Shown piece after piece: positions 1 to 11,517 of a stretch of DNA of 64,000 nt. The DNA comes from Paramyrothecium sp. XJ0827 (taxonomy: Eukaryota > Ascomycota > Sordariomycetes > Hypocreales > Stachybotryaceae): the NCBI GenBank assembly GCA_020881915.1, contig JAJFPB010000003.1, positions 2,418,001 through 2,482,000 on the forward strand, in the 5' to 3' direction. The first letter of the stretch is position 1. Each line of letters opens with the position of its first letter. A model generated the notes under the pieces. The model worked only from the letters and a program-made list of their open reading frames with translations. It had not been told where the DNA came from and made no database searches. The position numbers and the translations under genes were made by a program.

Positions 1-234
1 AGTTGTTCCAGCGGGACAGGATAACCCCGCAATTTAATTTCGCGCCAGAGCAAGGCCGACAACGCAGATCATGTGTTCCTCCCGAGCGACCACGGCGATC
101 ACCCCGCAACATCGTCCTTGAGCAAGACCGAACGCCTGCAGAATGCGGGGAGTCTATCGTTTCCATGCACATCGACCAGGAGCAACGAAGCTGACCTTCG
201 ACGTCTGAGGGTCTTCAGTGATGCTCGATGATGG

Positions 235-480
235 TTTCCGACAGCCGGCAATAAATGAAATCTACCATGGTTTTTATAAATGGTGAAATTGACATGTATT
301 GTGAATTGAGGGAAAGGAAATGCACTTACTTAGCTACCCTAGAGTTAATTCAATGGTTTCTTTGTTGAAGTTTTCTACATGTATAGAAGGGAGATTAGCT
401 TCTGTTTTTGCTCGTCAGGCACGAATTTTACACCTTCTTTTCATCAAGTTCGAATTTTGCATTGATCAAATGATTCCGTA
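235..480 (+). repeat. Dispersed repeat, copy 1 (AT-shifted)
   Basis: This stretch resembles 54010-54290 on the same strand. Both share TAGCTACCCTAGAG (331-344 here, 54113-54126 there) and a block of about 65 bases from CAGGCACG (416 here, 54217 there) through TTCTTTTCATCAAG to GATCAAATGATT. Many differences in this copy are C to T or G to A, so it is more AT-rich. It is not a gene I recognise. It could be a decayed transposon piece or a gene relic. Confidence 0.55.
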
Positions 481-1580
481 TCCACCTACAGGTTAGTAGG
501 TTTGGTGTTTTTGAGTCAAATCTTAGTATATCCAAGGCAGACCCTTTTTGGTGCAGATGCTACGATCTCTTAACACCGCAGAGACCCTTGTTAGTAGGAA
601 AACTCGACCAGCACTTATCAAGGAACGGTTGCTCACATGGTTAGCCACCGCCCTTTATCTCATCCTGGGCCTGCCTCCCTCGTGAACCCTTCTCAAGCCC
701 AAGATAGCTCCAAAATTGACTTGTTATGAATAATGGCTTGGAAAACGTAGTACAATGAGACCGCTATAGTCTCTTTGTTAAGCGGGAGAATCTTCTTATC
801 TCGCAGCGGCTTTCAACTTCAATTCACCTGGTCACGATATTGACCGGCTCCCCAGACTGTCCGAGATAATCAGCCTCTGCTCTCACATACGCCCTGGTTC
901 ATATAGCAATGCAGAAACCAATGCAGGCGGGGAAGGGCTCTGGGTCACCACCAGTCAATATGGAAGACTTCACAGCTACGATTCCTGCTGGACAGCCGTA
1001 TGGAAGCCTCACATGGTTGGAGTTAAATATTTGACAGCCTGACCCCAGAGCACGAGCGGCGGGTCTGTTATTAAATCGAGAAGAGGTTTCGTGAGCAGTG
1101 GCCCAATGCCTAAGCGAAGACCGCAAACTTAGTTTCAGTTGCAGATATGAAGCCTCTTGAGGAGCATGGTTAGTTATATGGGTTTAAGAGTGAACAGCTG
1201 TTATTACCTTGTTTTTGTTTTGATCCAGGCAATGTTTGTACTTACATACATAATTATCTCAGAACCACAGGTTTGGGTATACAGAGTAGCAAGCTCATTT
1301 ATAATCTGAACGCATAGGGGCATAAGACTAGCCAATTACCCTGGAAATGTTCTAGATCTAGTTCAATCGACGCGAAACATAAGAGCAAAGGAAGAATTTA
1401 TTAGATTAGGTACACAATATCGAGCGATTCAAGGTATTGCAGGTCATCGATGATTTAGAGGATCAGGTTTGCGTAGGTTAAGAATAGTAAAGGGCGGCCA
1501 GAATAAGGCGGGGGGGAGGGGGGGGGGCAGCGTCTTGTAGATAAGGAAAGTAGCAGTTACGGTAATTAAACTTGGGTAGT
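481..1580. other. Intergenic, no supported gene
   Basis: Only short open frames without recognisable domains occur here. A G-rich run (GGGGGGGAGGGGGGGGGG-like) lies at about 1511-1529. Nothing else can be supported. Confidence 0.5.
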
Positions 1581-1584
1581 TGGT

Positions 1585-1715
1585 GATAAGAAGAAGGCAT
1601 ACCTCGAATTTGCTTCTAACATGCTCCGGTGGCCGCCCGAGAATAGGGAGACTGCTGAGAAGCTCTTGAAACATCCATTCTTCAAATCTCTGTACAAAGA
1701 TCGCAAACAGGGTGC
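1585..1715 (+). pseudogene. Relic of the C-terminal end of an SRPK-like protein kinase
   Basis: About 40 codons read through as the end of a fungal kinase domain. They include FASNMLRWPPENRETAEKLL followed by KHPFF, which matches the usual 'MLRWLPE-R-TA-ELL-HPF' ending of SRPK-like kinases. No upstream kinase lobe or conserved catalytic motif was found nearby, so this is a scrap. A larger relative lies at 13.3-15.0 kb on the other strand. The family call rests on one motif block. Its length and boundaries are approximate. Confidence 0.5.
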
Positions 1716-2167
1716 CTCGGGTAACTCCGGGTCAGTTCACCTGTTGTAGTGTCCCCGCTGGAGTCGAAGAGGCACTCGTTAGATCCTGCGTGACATTCTG
1801 GAGCACTGTCTGCAGAAGGAAAGCCGAATACCTTTGATGTATAAGCCCACTAGCCTAAATGGCTATCGCTTTTCTGACATACGATAGCCTGTCCATTCGC
1901 TCAAAATGTTCGATAGCAGTGTTGTACATCCATGGAAGGGTGTCGACCGGCCACGTAATGCCATTACTCTGACACACTCTACATCGGATTTCCGGTGACC
2001 TTCAAGTCTTGTCGAAGCCCGGTTTCGGATAAGCAGTCGCACAGCTACCGAGTTTGCTCTTCCTGTCGCCCAATCAGCTTCGGAATTCATCTGTTCGGGT
2101 ACCCAAACACTTCATTTCATTAATACTCAATAATTCATTCCCTTGACTACTCGCGGTTGATAGCCCC

Positions 2168-2193
2168 AGCGCCAGCGCCAGCGCCAGCGCCAT
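2168..2193 (+). repeat. GCCAGC hexanucleotide microsatellite
   Basis: About four tandem copies of GCCAGC (AGCGCC) lie between two short AT-rich stretches. They are not inside any coding region that I can support. Confidence 0.8.
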
Positions 2194-2559
2194 TGCCTAT
2201 ATGCCCCACTCTCTGCATAAGAGAGCTATGTTGATGGATTCCTCGCGTGATTAGCTGGTGCCCTGCAATAAGTTACATGTTTTCCTTTGGTCCGGTGCCT
2301 AACGTAAGGTAAGGGACACATTTAGTCTAAAGAGTAGTTAATGCACCGCATATCAGACGCGTCTCACCAACATCGGTCTTCCTCCTCCCAATACCAACGA
2401 TCAATTATCATGCGCTCGCTGACACGCGCGCCGAATGGCTGGCGTCATGGATTCCTCGGATGCGCCTCCATCTCCGTAGGGTTGCACGTCCTCGCGACCG
2501 CTATCAATCAATTAACTCGCCCGTCCCATTGAGGGAACGGCTCCTGGTGCCTCCGCTGC

Positions 2560-3500
2560 ATTGGAGGAGCCAACAGCTCGAACTCCTTGGCATCGCCTTC
2601 GCCGACCCGCTGCCGGCCCCTCCGACCAGCATTTCAACTTCCGCGGCGAGCGTAGTGGCTGTGTCTTCATCCAGCGGATGCGCAAACATTGGCGAACAAT
2701 TGGCCGCGACCGCAACATTGTGAAGCTTCTCGCCGATACCGACTGCCCCCTCAAGTCTGGGTATGGATACACTGATCGGTGGCGATCTTTCTGGAGATGC
2801 GTGTTTGCTGACCGCCTGGCTTTGCTGCCGCTGCAGGACAGACCTACGTTTCTTCTTTGGCTTGCACGCCCGTGCGGTTCTTCGATGCAGTTCCTTTTAT
2901 GACCGGCGCGAGGCAGAGCTGGGACTTCGGCCCGCGGCCCGTGCTGCTTACCTTCACCGAGAGTGCATCCAGGACATGCGATGGGATGACCTGTATCCGC
3001 AACACAGGAGAAGGCGTGGCCGGGACATTGCATCGGCCCTGTTCAGCCCGAAGCTGCAGCGCATCACACCCCCAAATCCGGTTTTCGAGGCATACATTGC
3101 TGCTGTCCTTATTTCCATTGCTCAGGAACAGCAGAGGAAGGCGCGAGATCGACATGATGTAGAGCTTGGCGATGCGATGGGCGAGTTGACATTCCCATTA
3201 TGTGGTGATCTGTCTGGGCCTTAGCCCTCGCCGAGTAATTGCTTGTTCTGACCTGTTGTGAGGCTCGAGTGCTGGCGTCTTCTGATGATAAAGAGAGCAT
3301 ATATCTCTATAGTGCCACCATTGCTTCTGCGTATTTGGAAATGCTAGATGACCCAAGATTCCATCCCCCAGCGTAGCGTCCGGCTTGATCCAGATATCAA
3401 TCATTCCCCTGCGGCCATTCGATTCTCTTCGCGACCGAGTTTTCGCGCTTCTGCTACCAATCAAACAACATCTACCCTTGGAGTATAGATCTCTGTCCTT
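2560..3500 (+). pseudogene. Decayed uncharacterised fungal protein gene
   Basis: Protein-like stretches follow one another in changing frames on the plus strand. They include AYLHRECIQDMRWDDLYPQ (around 2945-3000), TPPNPVFEAYIAAVLISIAQ (around 3067-3125), a piece near 3263-3345 reading SSDDKESIYLYSATIASAYL, and PLRPFDSLRDRVFALLLPIK (around 3395-3460). The order and spacing resemble a common lineage-expanded, uncharacterised fungal family with a 'RWDDLY', 'NPVFEA-IAAVL-AIAQ' and 'IPLRPF-SLR-R' pattern. That comparison is from memory, and no function is known to me. Frame changes and stops between blocks mark it as broken. Confidence 0.4.
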
Positions 3501-3624
3501 AGGAGATAGAGCAGAGGGGGCGCATGGAACGCAAAAGGGATGATGGAATGCCAAGAGTTGGTGTTAATGCCTTAAATCAGAAGGAAGTTAGTAAAAGAAG
3601 GGGCAATTTTCTTGGGATTCTAGC

Positions 3625-3834
3625 ATGTCTTTCAGGATTGTGTATGCCTTCAGCCAAGACAAGGAGGGCAGGGCTTTCTTGGTTGAGTCAAGTCTTTGGA
3701 CAACACTGGCACCGCTTACGCCATGGGCGACAGATGAAACAACCCTCACTAGCAAGGCCAAAGCTTTCCAGTGCAGCCTCGCCAAACGGCCGTATTTCAA
3801 TCAGTCCGCGCCCAGCGCAGGCAACAACGATTGA
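3625..3834 (+). CDS. Small hypothetical open frame
   Basis: A 69-codon frame starts with ATG and has a natural-looking composition (SSLWTTLAPLTPWATDETTL, then SLAKRPYFNQSAP). I do not recognise it. There is no signal peptide or membrane segment. It may be one exon of a relic following the decayed gene at 2.6-3.5 kb, or a chance frame. Confidence 0.2.
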   Translation: MSFRIVYAFSQDKEGRAFLVESSLWTTLAPLTPWATDETTLTSKAKAFQCSLAKRPYFNQSAPSAGNND

Positions 3835-3841
3835 AGGCTAA

Positions 3842-4880
3842 GATGACGACTAATAAGCACACACATCACGTGTCATGCAATGTGATGCATGCTGAATAGT
3901 TCGTCTGCAAACTCGGTAGCTAATAAATCATGCATGTAGAGCTGGGATGATTCATAGAATGAAAATCCCTAGTAGCACGAAATTCTACACTGCTTTACTT
4001 ATGATTGTAGAGCATGATTGCGACTCATATTTAGAAGAACTTGGATTTATCTCTGGCAGCGCAACGAATCGAAGACGTTATACCGAAGTTGCAGAAGAAT
4101 CCAATTCATGTCCTTCCAGATTTCATTTCGACTCATGTCTTGTGGTACAGGAACACTAAAATACATCCCAATAGAAGACCTCCCTTTAGTGGGGGTTTTA
4201 TTAACCTCGGGCTTAGTAATTGAGTTTAGTACCTACTACAAGCTCTCAAGCGAGATACCCAACACTCGAATGGATTTAGTAGGGATAGGCTGCTGAATGT
4301 TGTTGCCTCCGTAGATCTACTGCAGTCGAGGTACAAGATATTTTGCCATCAATACCGTACCTCCCGTAGTCAGTCTGTAATCAATAGTGCACCAAGGCAT
4401 GTACATCTTGCAAAACCTCTTGCGTTACATCTCCTTTCTGCCGTCAAGTATCTTAGAATTCTACTCTAGGATATTGGGCAATGTCTGTCCTGGCATGAGT
4501 GACCAGTATCGGCTTTGACAGGTCCAGGGCGGGGCCGCACACATGTGACTCTAGATACAGCTTGGTACTTTATACAAATAGCGGCCTGAACGTGATGATT
4601 GTCCAAGTCTTCAGCCAATCACCCGTTGACCATTTGAATTGACCACGCATATGCATGTCTGTTAGGTCTCACCAGCTCAGAAAGAGGACCTGCGGCAGCC
4701 GCATGTAGCTAGACCGCTTTCATGCATCTAGGCACCCAAGCGAGGCTCAGCGGTGACAGGCCGGGAGCGTGTTCGCTCTACTATTTTATGACGACCACCC
4801 ACCCTTCTTTTGTGAAGTCATTCCTGCTTTTTCCTTATCTCACCGTCATCACCGTCATTACCGTTATCCCATCATTCACT
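3842..4880. other. AT-rich intergenic region
   Basis: No gene is supported here. The last 80 bases before 4881 are pyrimidine-rich with repeated TCACCGTCAT/TTACCGTTAT units, a typical look for a fungal core promoter or 5' UTR in front of the small gene that follows. Confidence 0.4.
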
Positions 4881-5054
4881 ATGCCTACCAAGCAAGAGAT
4901 CGCTTCGAAATTGGCAGAGATAAATGGATATCTCACTGCAGGAGGTTCCAACAAGCAAATGAAGGAATGGTATCATGAATACAAGAAGCTTGAGGCTGAA
5001 TTGGAAGAGGCGAGAAAGGGAGAAAACTCCGAGTCAGCGGCGCAGCCGCAATAG
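4881..5054 (+). CDS. Small 57-residue hypothetical protein
   Basis: The ATG at 4881 follows a CT-rich leader (TTCCTTATCTCACCGTCATC at about 4830), as is usual for fungal starts. The product is short, charged and mostly helical: a start of MPTKQEIASKLAEINGYLTA, then a Lys/Glu-rich helix (EYKKLEAELEEARK) and a polar tail. It has no signal peptide, membrane span or known domain. The stop overlaps a possible splice donor (TAGTGAGT), but splicing there would still end the frame at once. The gene converges with the GH55-PLC gene, whose original stop is at 5209. Function unknown. Confidence 0.45.
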   Translation: MPTKQEIASKLAEINGYLTAGGSNKQMKEWYHEYKKLEAELEEARKGENSESAAQPQ

Positions 5055-5208
5055 TGAGTACACACATTGCGATGTGGATTGACCACATGGAGACAGAGCT
5101 GACACTAAACAAAGAGAAGGATTGCCTCAAGGAATAAGGGTACAATTAGGAGGTATAGTCAAGGTAAATCGCCATTAGTACGAAAATATGACACTTCTAT
5201 TCACAAGC

Positions 5209-8200
5209 TTAGTCCGTTAGGCTGCCACCACCAACATAGCAATTCTGACTGATGATCTGGAGATTGATTGCCATTGCCAGAGCCGTCATGTGCCCCTGCA
5301 TCTTGCCCAGGTACCAATCCTGGCTCTGTCCCTCATCCAATGTGAATCCCCGGCCCACAAAGTCCACGTACAGCACGTTGGGGAAGCTGTAGGGCGTGAT
5401 CTCCCGGTAGGCGTACCAGAACAGTTACGTGATGGCTCGCGCGGCCCGGTTGGCGAGGGGCGTCTCAAAGTCGTTGCCGGTGACGGTCAGGGTCCAGCTC
5501 AGGATGAAGAACTCGTCTGCCGTGTTCTTGTCCTGGGGATTGCCGATGCGGCGGTTCGTCTTCATCTTGGAGATTTGGTCCCTGGCCATGGCGCTCGCGC
5601 TCTCCGTGTTGGCGTAGCTGTTGTAGCGCGGGAGCTGATCATACAGGTACAAGCCTTTGCTCGCGTCCCCAGCAATACCTCTGATGTTTCGGGCTATTGT
5701 CAGAACACAACCTTTGCCGTCGCCGATAAACTTGCTCATGGGGAGCTCGTCGAGCAGACCGGTCCCAAGATCCTTGCAAGGCCGCTTGATGTTGTCGCGC
5801 CATTTCTTCCAGATGGGGTCCCATTGCGCCTCGGTCAGACGGTCGTACGACTGGTCTGAGCCGCGGTTGTCCGTGTCAAAGGCGCTCTCGTCGTTCAAGT
5901 AGATTATGAGAAGCTCGCCTGGGTGGTCGTCCATGAATTTGTTGATCTGACTGATGGCGTTGTCGACGCTCATACCATTCGCACCCACGGCAGAGCCACT
6001 CGTGACTGTGTAGTGGCAAAGCATATGCTTCCCGCCATTGCCAAGGCAGGGGCGCATATCGAACCAGCGAGATCCTCGGAGGGCCTGGCCGTAAATATCG
6101 AGCCACTGGGTTTGCGTGTTTTGCCATGATGCAAATGCAGTCTTGCCGTCGATCCTGTCCATACCGGCATCATGACTGCCCGGCATGCAGACGTGCTTAA
6201 GCTTTCGATCTCCAATGACATCGACTATGGCTTGCATCCAGGCCACGGGCGGGTGGGCGCTGTCATAGTAGCCATATTTCTCGCTCCCCGTGAGCACCCA
6301 CTGGTTTGATAGGCCATCCGTCATGTCGTGGTCAGGCCAGTCAAGGTCCCAAACCGTTCCCTTGGAAGTGCCTTTCGTCGCAAGGTCTGTGTATGCAATT
6401 TTGACACGTTCACTGGGGCTCTTGCTCTTGTCCCACCGGGCTGTGACATGAAACTTTGTATCGGTATCTTTAATCCTGTAATATGCCTCTCCGGCCGAGT
6501 CCTCGTTGTTGATGCCCGCTCCCTTGCCGTATTGCACTTTGAAAGACACCGACTCGCCGGCAGGAATAGTGACCCACATGTCACGCCAGCCCGTCATCTG
6601 GTGGTTATTCTGACCGAGGAACTCAAAGTCCCTCGGAGATCCATTGACAATCGTCAGATCAACATACTCGTCACTGTCATCTTCTGTCAAGACCGGCAGA
6701 AATTCACCGTCAGGTAAGTCGGGGTTGGTGTTCACTGGCTCCGAAGTGCAGGGGTTGTCGAACTGCTTGGGGTCGAAGACAGCAATCTGACTCCATCGAG
6801 GATGGAAGTCAACGGCCTGGTTATCCGAAGATTTTATTATTAAACCGTCCGATTGGATCATGTTGACAGCACCGATGGTTATCAAATTGTGGATCTTGAC
6901 GTCTCCAAAGTTGCCCTGCAAGTCGATGAGCGACTTTTGGCAGTCTACTGTCTGGACTAAAGAGAGTGTCAGTTTCTATCATCTCGACAGATAGATATCT
7001 ACTTACGACACTGCTGAGTGTAGTCGTCAAACCAGGAGTATAGCCCAGCGCCGTGAATCATAATGTCGCTGGAGTTGATGATGCGGAGAGCCCATGACGA
7101 GTCACAGGGTTCGTCACCAACGCACTTAAATGCTGGATCTCCGGGCATAGCACCCACTGCACCCTCAAATGGTGCTGGCATGCTAGGGTTCGGCTGGTAG
7201 TAGGGAGACTCGGTCTGGATCATCGCGGCCAGAAGGTTCTTCGCGTTGTAGAACTCGTATTGGTAGTAGACTGCGTGTTCTGACGAGGTACCGTAGAGGA
7301 ACGTCGGTGCCGTGCTTTCGACAAGGAGGCCACGCGCTACGAATACGGAGCATTGTTCCTTGTACGTGTTATCTCATGCCCTGGCTTGAAGCCACCGAGA
7401 CGAGGAGCTCACCATGAAGTTGTTGTCGTTGGTCCAGTTAGAATCGTCAATGTCGCTGTTGCATGTTCAATCATTGCACCCCCCAAGCGAGATAACCGGG
7501 AAATGACTTACTGATCGGCAACCCAAAGCCAAACATTCTCAAAATACCCCGATGCGTCAGGTGTAATGTGCATTAGGGCACTGCCAGCTTTGCACTTGTC
7601 GTTCTTACTTCCAGCTGGACATTCGCTGACTGTGAGCTCAGTGCCCGACGCGCCACCAACACGCACATGACAGTCTGTGTCTCTGTTTAGTTGCAGCCAT
7701 GTTGGATAGGTTCACTTCACTCACCCCACATGCCAGCTTTGCCAAGTCCATCGCTAAGTATGTTCCACTCAACGAAAATGACACCGGCTGTTGGGCCTTT
7801 GGAAGTGAAGATGAGATCCTGCATCTCGACTGAGCCGCGCTGTTTTTTCTCCCCTACTTTAATCAAGGGCAGAGGTTTGCTTGATTTCAATGTAGTTAGC
7901 AGGCCATGTTTCGATTCATATGCACCGTCTTGACTCACTTCGGGTCGTTGAACTTGGCCCCGGCTGCCACCAATTGAGACCAATTCTCCCCCACAATCCT
8001 GGCACCGCTGGGGATCGTGATTGTGTCGGTGATGATGTACGAGCCTGCATCGAAGAAGATGATTTTACTGGCTGCATGTGTTGAGAGAGCATTCTTGATG
8101 CAGCTTGTATCGTCCGTTTTACCATCACCTGTACATTAGCTAGTCAGCATTAGCACCAAGAATGCCGTCAGTAGCACTAACTGACCTTTACAGGACGTCT

Positions 8201-10279
8201 TGATGCGGTAAATATCCCCAGTTCCGGCATTTTCGTACTGTGGCTTTGCCTTCTCAAAGTAGGGTTTCTTCGGCAAACCCCACGCATTGGCTTCAGAAGT
8301 GAGTGAGGCATCGCGTGGCGTCTTGTAAGTGTTGGAGAGGGCATCCAACTTCTTCTGGTCAGTGTAGATGCGGCCGAGAACAAAGGTGTCAATGTCTTGA
8401 TTTCCATCGAGGTCACCTTTCCTGCATTGTCTGCAATTCCCTTGCTGTTAGTGAACTTGACATTGTCCAAAGTCAGTCCAGTGGTGCCGTCGCCCTTCTC
8501 GGCCTTGGCAGGGAACATGAGAATGGATTGTCCCACATTCTCGAAAACGGAGTCGACAACCAGGAGAGATCCTGTGTCTTCCGATAGCAACTTGAATCCC
8601 ACTTCCGAGTCCTTGAAATGGACACTTTTCCACGACTATTGCATCGTCCAAGGTGTCAGCAAGATTTTCAAATAACACAAAAGGTCGAGATTCTTACCCA
8701 GCCCCAGTCCCAGATCAACTGGACCGCAGTCTTGACTCCGCGAAATGTTACACGCTGAACGGTGAACTGTTGAGCGCCCCCATCTAACATTACCAGACTT
8801 TATCAGAATCAATCTCAGGTTGTATCAGACAATAACTTACGGAGACCAAAATTACCACCATTGAAAACGAGATCACTGATGAAGCCTCCACTTCCATTTT
8901 CCGCGACTTCAAATACCTTGGTTAGTAAGGATATATATATCAAGAAGCAGGGGTTACGTACAGATGGCTTGCTGAGTTGTGCCTGACTTGGCAAAGAACT
9001 CGACAAATGAGAGACTAGTGGCTTGGGCAACCTAGTAATGCAAGGCACACACATATGCTCCGGGATCAGTCGCGGTGATGTCGATGACAAAGTTTCTGAT
9101 CTGACGATAGAAGTTGGCCTGTGCGTTTACGTTAGATACATACCTCAAGCCCTAGAACTGCGAGGACTTACCGTGTTGATATACCACTGCTTCGCGTTAC
9201 CGTCAGAGCCGGTTCCACCATTCTCGACATATTTGTTAGTAGAGATGACACCCAAGCCAACAAAAGAGGATGAGGCTATGATTCTAGGTCTTTCTTTGGG
9301 GTCGCCAATAAATTGAGTGCCGTAATAAGTCTCAATGGTCCCTGAGACCCTATATTTGCCTGTGGAGCTTTAGTATGGGATATACTTGGGCACGGGGAAA
9401 GGATCAAACTAACCCGGAGGAAAAAAGATGATTGCGCCCTTGGTTGTGGAACTGTAGCAACCTAGTCCACACATCTTTCCATCCTCCACTGCCTTGCGAA
9501 TGGCGTTGGTGTTGTCCTAGGTTCTGTTAGTCCCAAACACACAAACCTCTAAAAGATGTAAGGGGCTGAAATAAACTCACGGCAATACCATCTCCCACGG
9601 CGCCGTATTTGGGGTCTGTGATGTCTCGGAAAACCGGGAAGTCGTTGCTATTCTGGCCAAATGGCCAACTGCCTGAATGACCAATCCCTGCCAGCCAGTA
9701 GCTGCTGGGTCTGTTTCGCTTGTCAAGTTCCCGGCGGGCAAGACGATGTTTCTCCTCAGCAATGTATCTCCTGCGAAGCGTGGCATTGCTAGAGACCTCT
9801 TCCCAAGCCTCAAGCTCGGACAGCAGGGCCGCAGCATTGGCGATATCAGTTGTGGCGTTGAACAAAGGCTTAGGCTCGGTCGGTGTAGAAGCCTCTGCAG
9901 CCCTGAGACGGCCATTTACCTTGACTTTGGTTCTTGGGTCGAGAGAGTAGTTGTTGCGCATTGGATTCGCCAGCCGGGCTTTGTTACGCTCGGTAGCGGT
10001 AGCCTCCTTGATGGCAGACTCGACTACCGCGCGGGCCTTGTTAATGTCACTTTGCTTGGCCTTGGCAAGCCGTTTTGGCTTTTCAATCTCGCCATCTTCA
10101 TCATCTTGTCTTGCCTGAACCACGGATGCTGGAACTTCTGAGCGGGTGGACCTCAGATGCGAGTTGGCCTCAAGGGTAGCCGAGGTTTCGCGGTGGCCTT
10201 TAAACCTAGGGTGATTTTGCTGATGCACTTGGGCATAGCACTGAAGTGCAAGCAACCCCCAAAGAAGTATTGAATACAT
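5209..10279 (-). pseudogene. GH55 exo-beta-1,3-glucanase fused to PI-PLC-like phosphodiesterase, three lesions
   Basis: Thirteen exons with consistent GT-AG introns were traced on the minus strand: 9581-10279, 9414-9516, 9172-9359, 8962-9118, 8841-8906, 8698-8783, 8186-8635, 7939-8128, 7725-7879, 7512-7674, 7413-7455, 7007-7358 and 5209-6956. They sum to 4400 nt. With one lost base restored this is 1466 codons plus stop. A signal peptide (MYSILLWGLLALQC) is followed by a Lys/Arg-rich pro-region, then both halves of a GH55 double beta-helix (YWLAGIGHSGSWPFGQNSN; YGAVGDGIA then DNTNAIRKAV; later IFFDAGSYIITDTITIPSG). The last exon adds a beta-sandwich region and a PI-PLC X-like barrel with PGSHDAGMD and WFDMRPC...LCHYT, the two catalytic His regions. 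Lesions: TAG at 9032-9034 (HY*VAQATSL, where Q is usual), a one-base loss near 8397-8400, and TAA at 5425-5427 followed by 71 in-frame codons to the natural stop. The likely role was secreted or wall glucan breakdown plus cleavage of GPI/PI lipids; this is inferred from the domains. Confidence 0.85.
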
Positions 10280-11517
10280 ATTCTCAAACAAAAGGCCCAC
10301 AGAAGGGATACAAGCTCATAGTTCGTTAAGCCGGTTCGTCACCATCTGGTAGAGACCATTTAGAACGGGGATAAGGTCTTTTTATATCACTCCAGAGAGG
10401 CCTCAATCGCCATGTAACTGGCCTTGCTCTGCCGCTCTAGCTTATCCCATTTTACACATGTCACAAAGTGCAGCACCCTGTCGAGGTTGTGTGTGTGTGA
10501 TTACCAGGGGTGGATTGCTACTCATTGGCGGAACTTGACTCGTGATATACTACACTAGGAGGAGTAGCTTGGGGGCCAGAGACTGGGGTTGCATTCATCA
10601 TGGAGGAGTTTCGTGCCCGGGTGTTACAAATGGCCGAAACATGGCCAGCAGTTATGTAGCTAGGCATTCAGTGTGTTGAAGTATCACGAAGTGCCTGAAA
10701 GTTTTGGTACAGTTCACCTCTCCTAGTACATGAAAATGTCACCGAGCCTGATCCTTCTTTAGCAGATGTAGTTAGATCGTCCGACGGAGGAGTCGCCTAA
10801 GGTGCTTTGAGAGCCGTGCCGCATTTGCCAAGCCCGGGTATGTTGAAGCAGGCGAATGAGTGAGCCAAGTTGACGGTCATTCTTACGGCTGAGCATTAGT
10901 TTTAAGGGCAGCGCTCAGTTCATTAGAGAAGGCCTGAGCATCTAATATTAGTCACGGCCGAGGTGGTGTTATAGTTGAGGATGTCACGTATAGGGATTGA
11001 AGACGAGGTCGTGCAGGGCGACTAGATGGGATTCGGGACCAATCAATTTATCGCAATGCAGCACGTGCTGCAGGACCGCAATATATGCTCAATGGTCTAG
11101 ACCATCGTAGCCTCTCTGCGTGAATCCTACGGGACCCAACCATCACCACCGCCCGAGATCTCAGCGGCACAGTCAGGACTTTTGTCGGACGCTGTTTAGG
11201 AAATTGCTTCGCGGCAGACATGTTCGAGACCGGCCAGCGTGACATGAAGCTTTCGTGAGGACACCCTCCTGGGTTGGAACCGCCCGTAACCAATCTCATG
11301 ACCCTGGCTATTCAACTTGCATGTTGCGATTACAGTTAGTCTACAGAGTACTCCACTACCTGCTCCCGACAGCATTGCATTATCTTGCCCAGGGGCACCT
11401 TCTATTTTCTTGATCGTTGGACGGTGCCCGCGCTCAGGATCTGGCTCTATCCAAACACTAGACTCACTCACGCGACACGACTAGGCTTGTCGTCGCAGGA
11501 CTCACTTCGCCTCCGTA
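10280..11517. other. Intergenic between two divergent genes
   Basis: This is the upstream region of the GH55-PLC gene (minus) and of the membrane-protein gene (plus). TTTTTATATCA at 10378-10388 could be an AT-rich core promoter element. No gene is supported. Confidence 0.4.

Noticed and set aside
5053..5120. Possible intron after the small gene at 4881 (TAGTGAGT donor)
   Set aside because: Splicing to the AAAGAG acceptor would recreate an immediate stop, so it does not change the protein.
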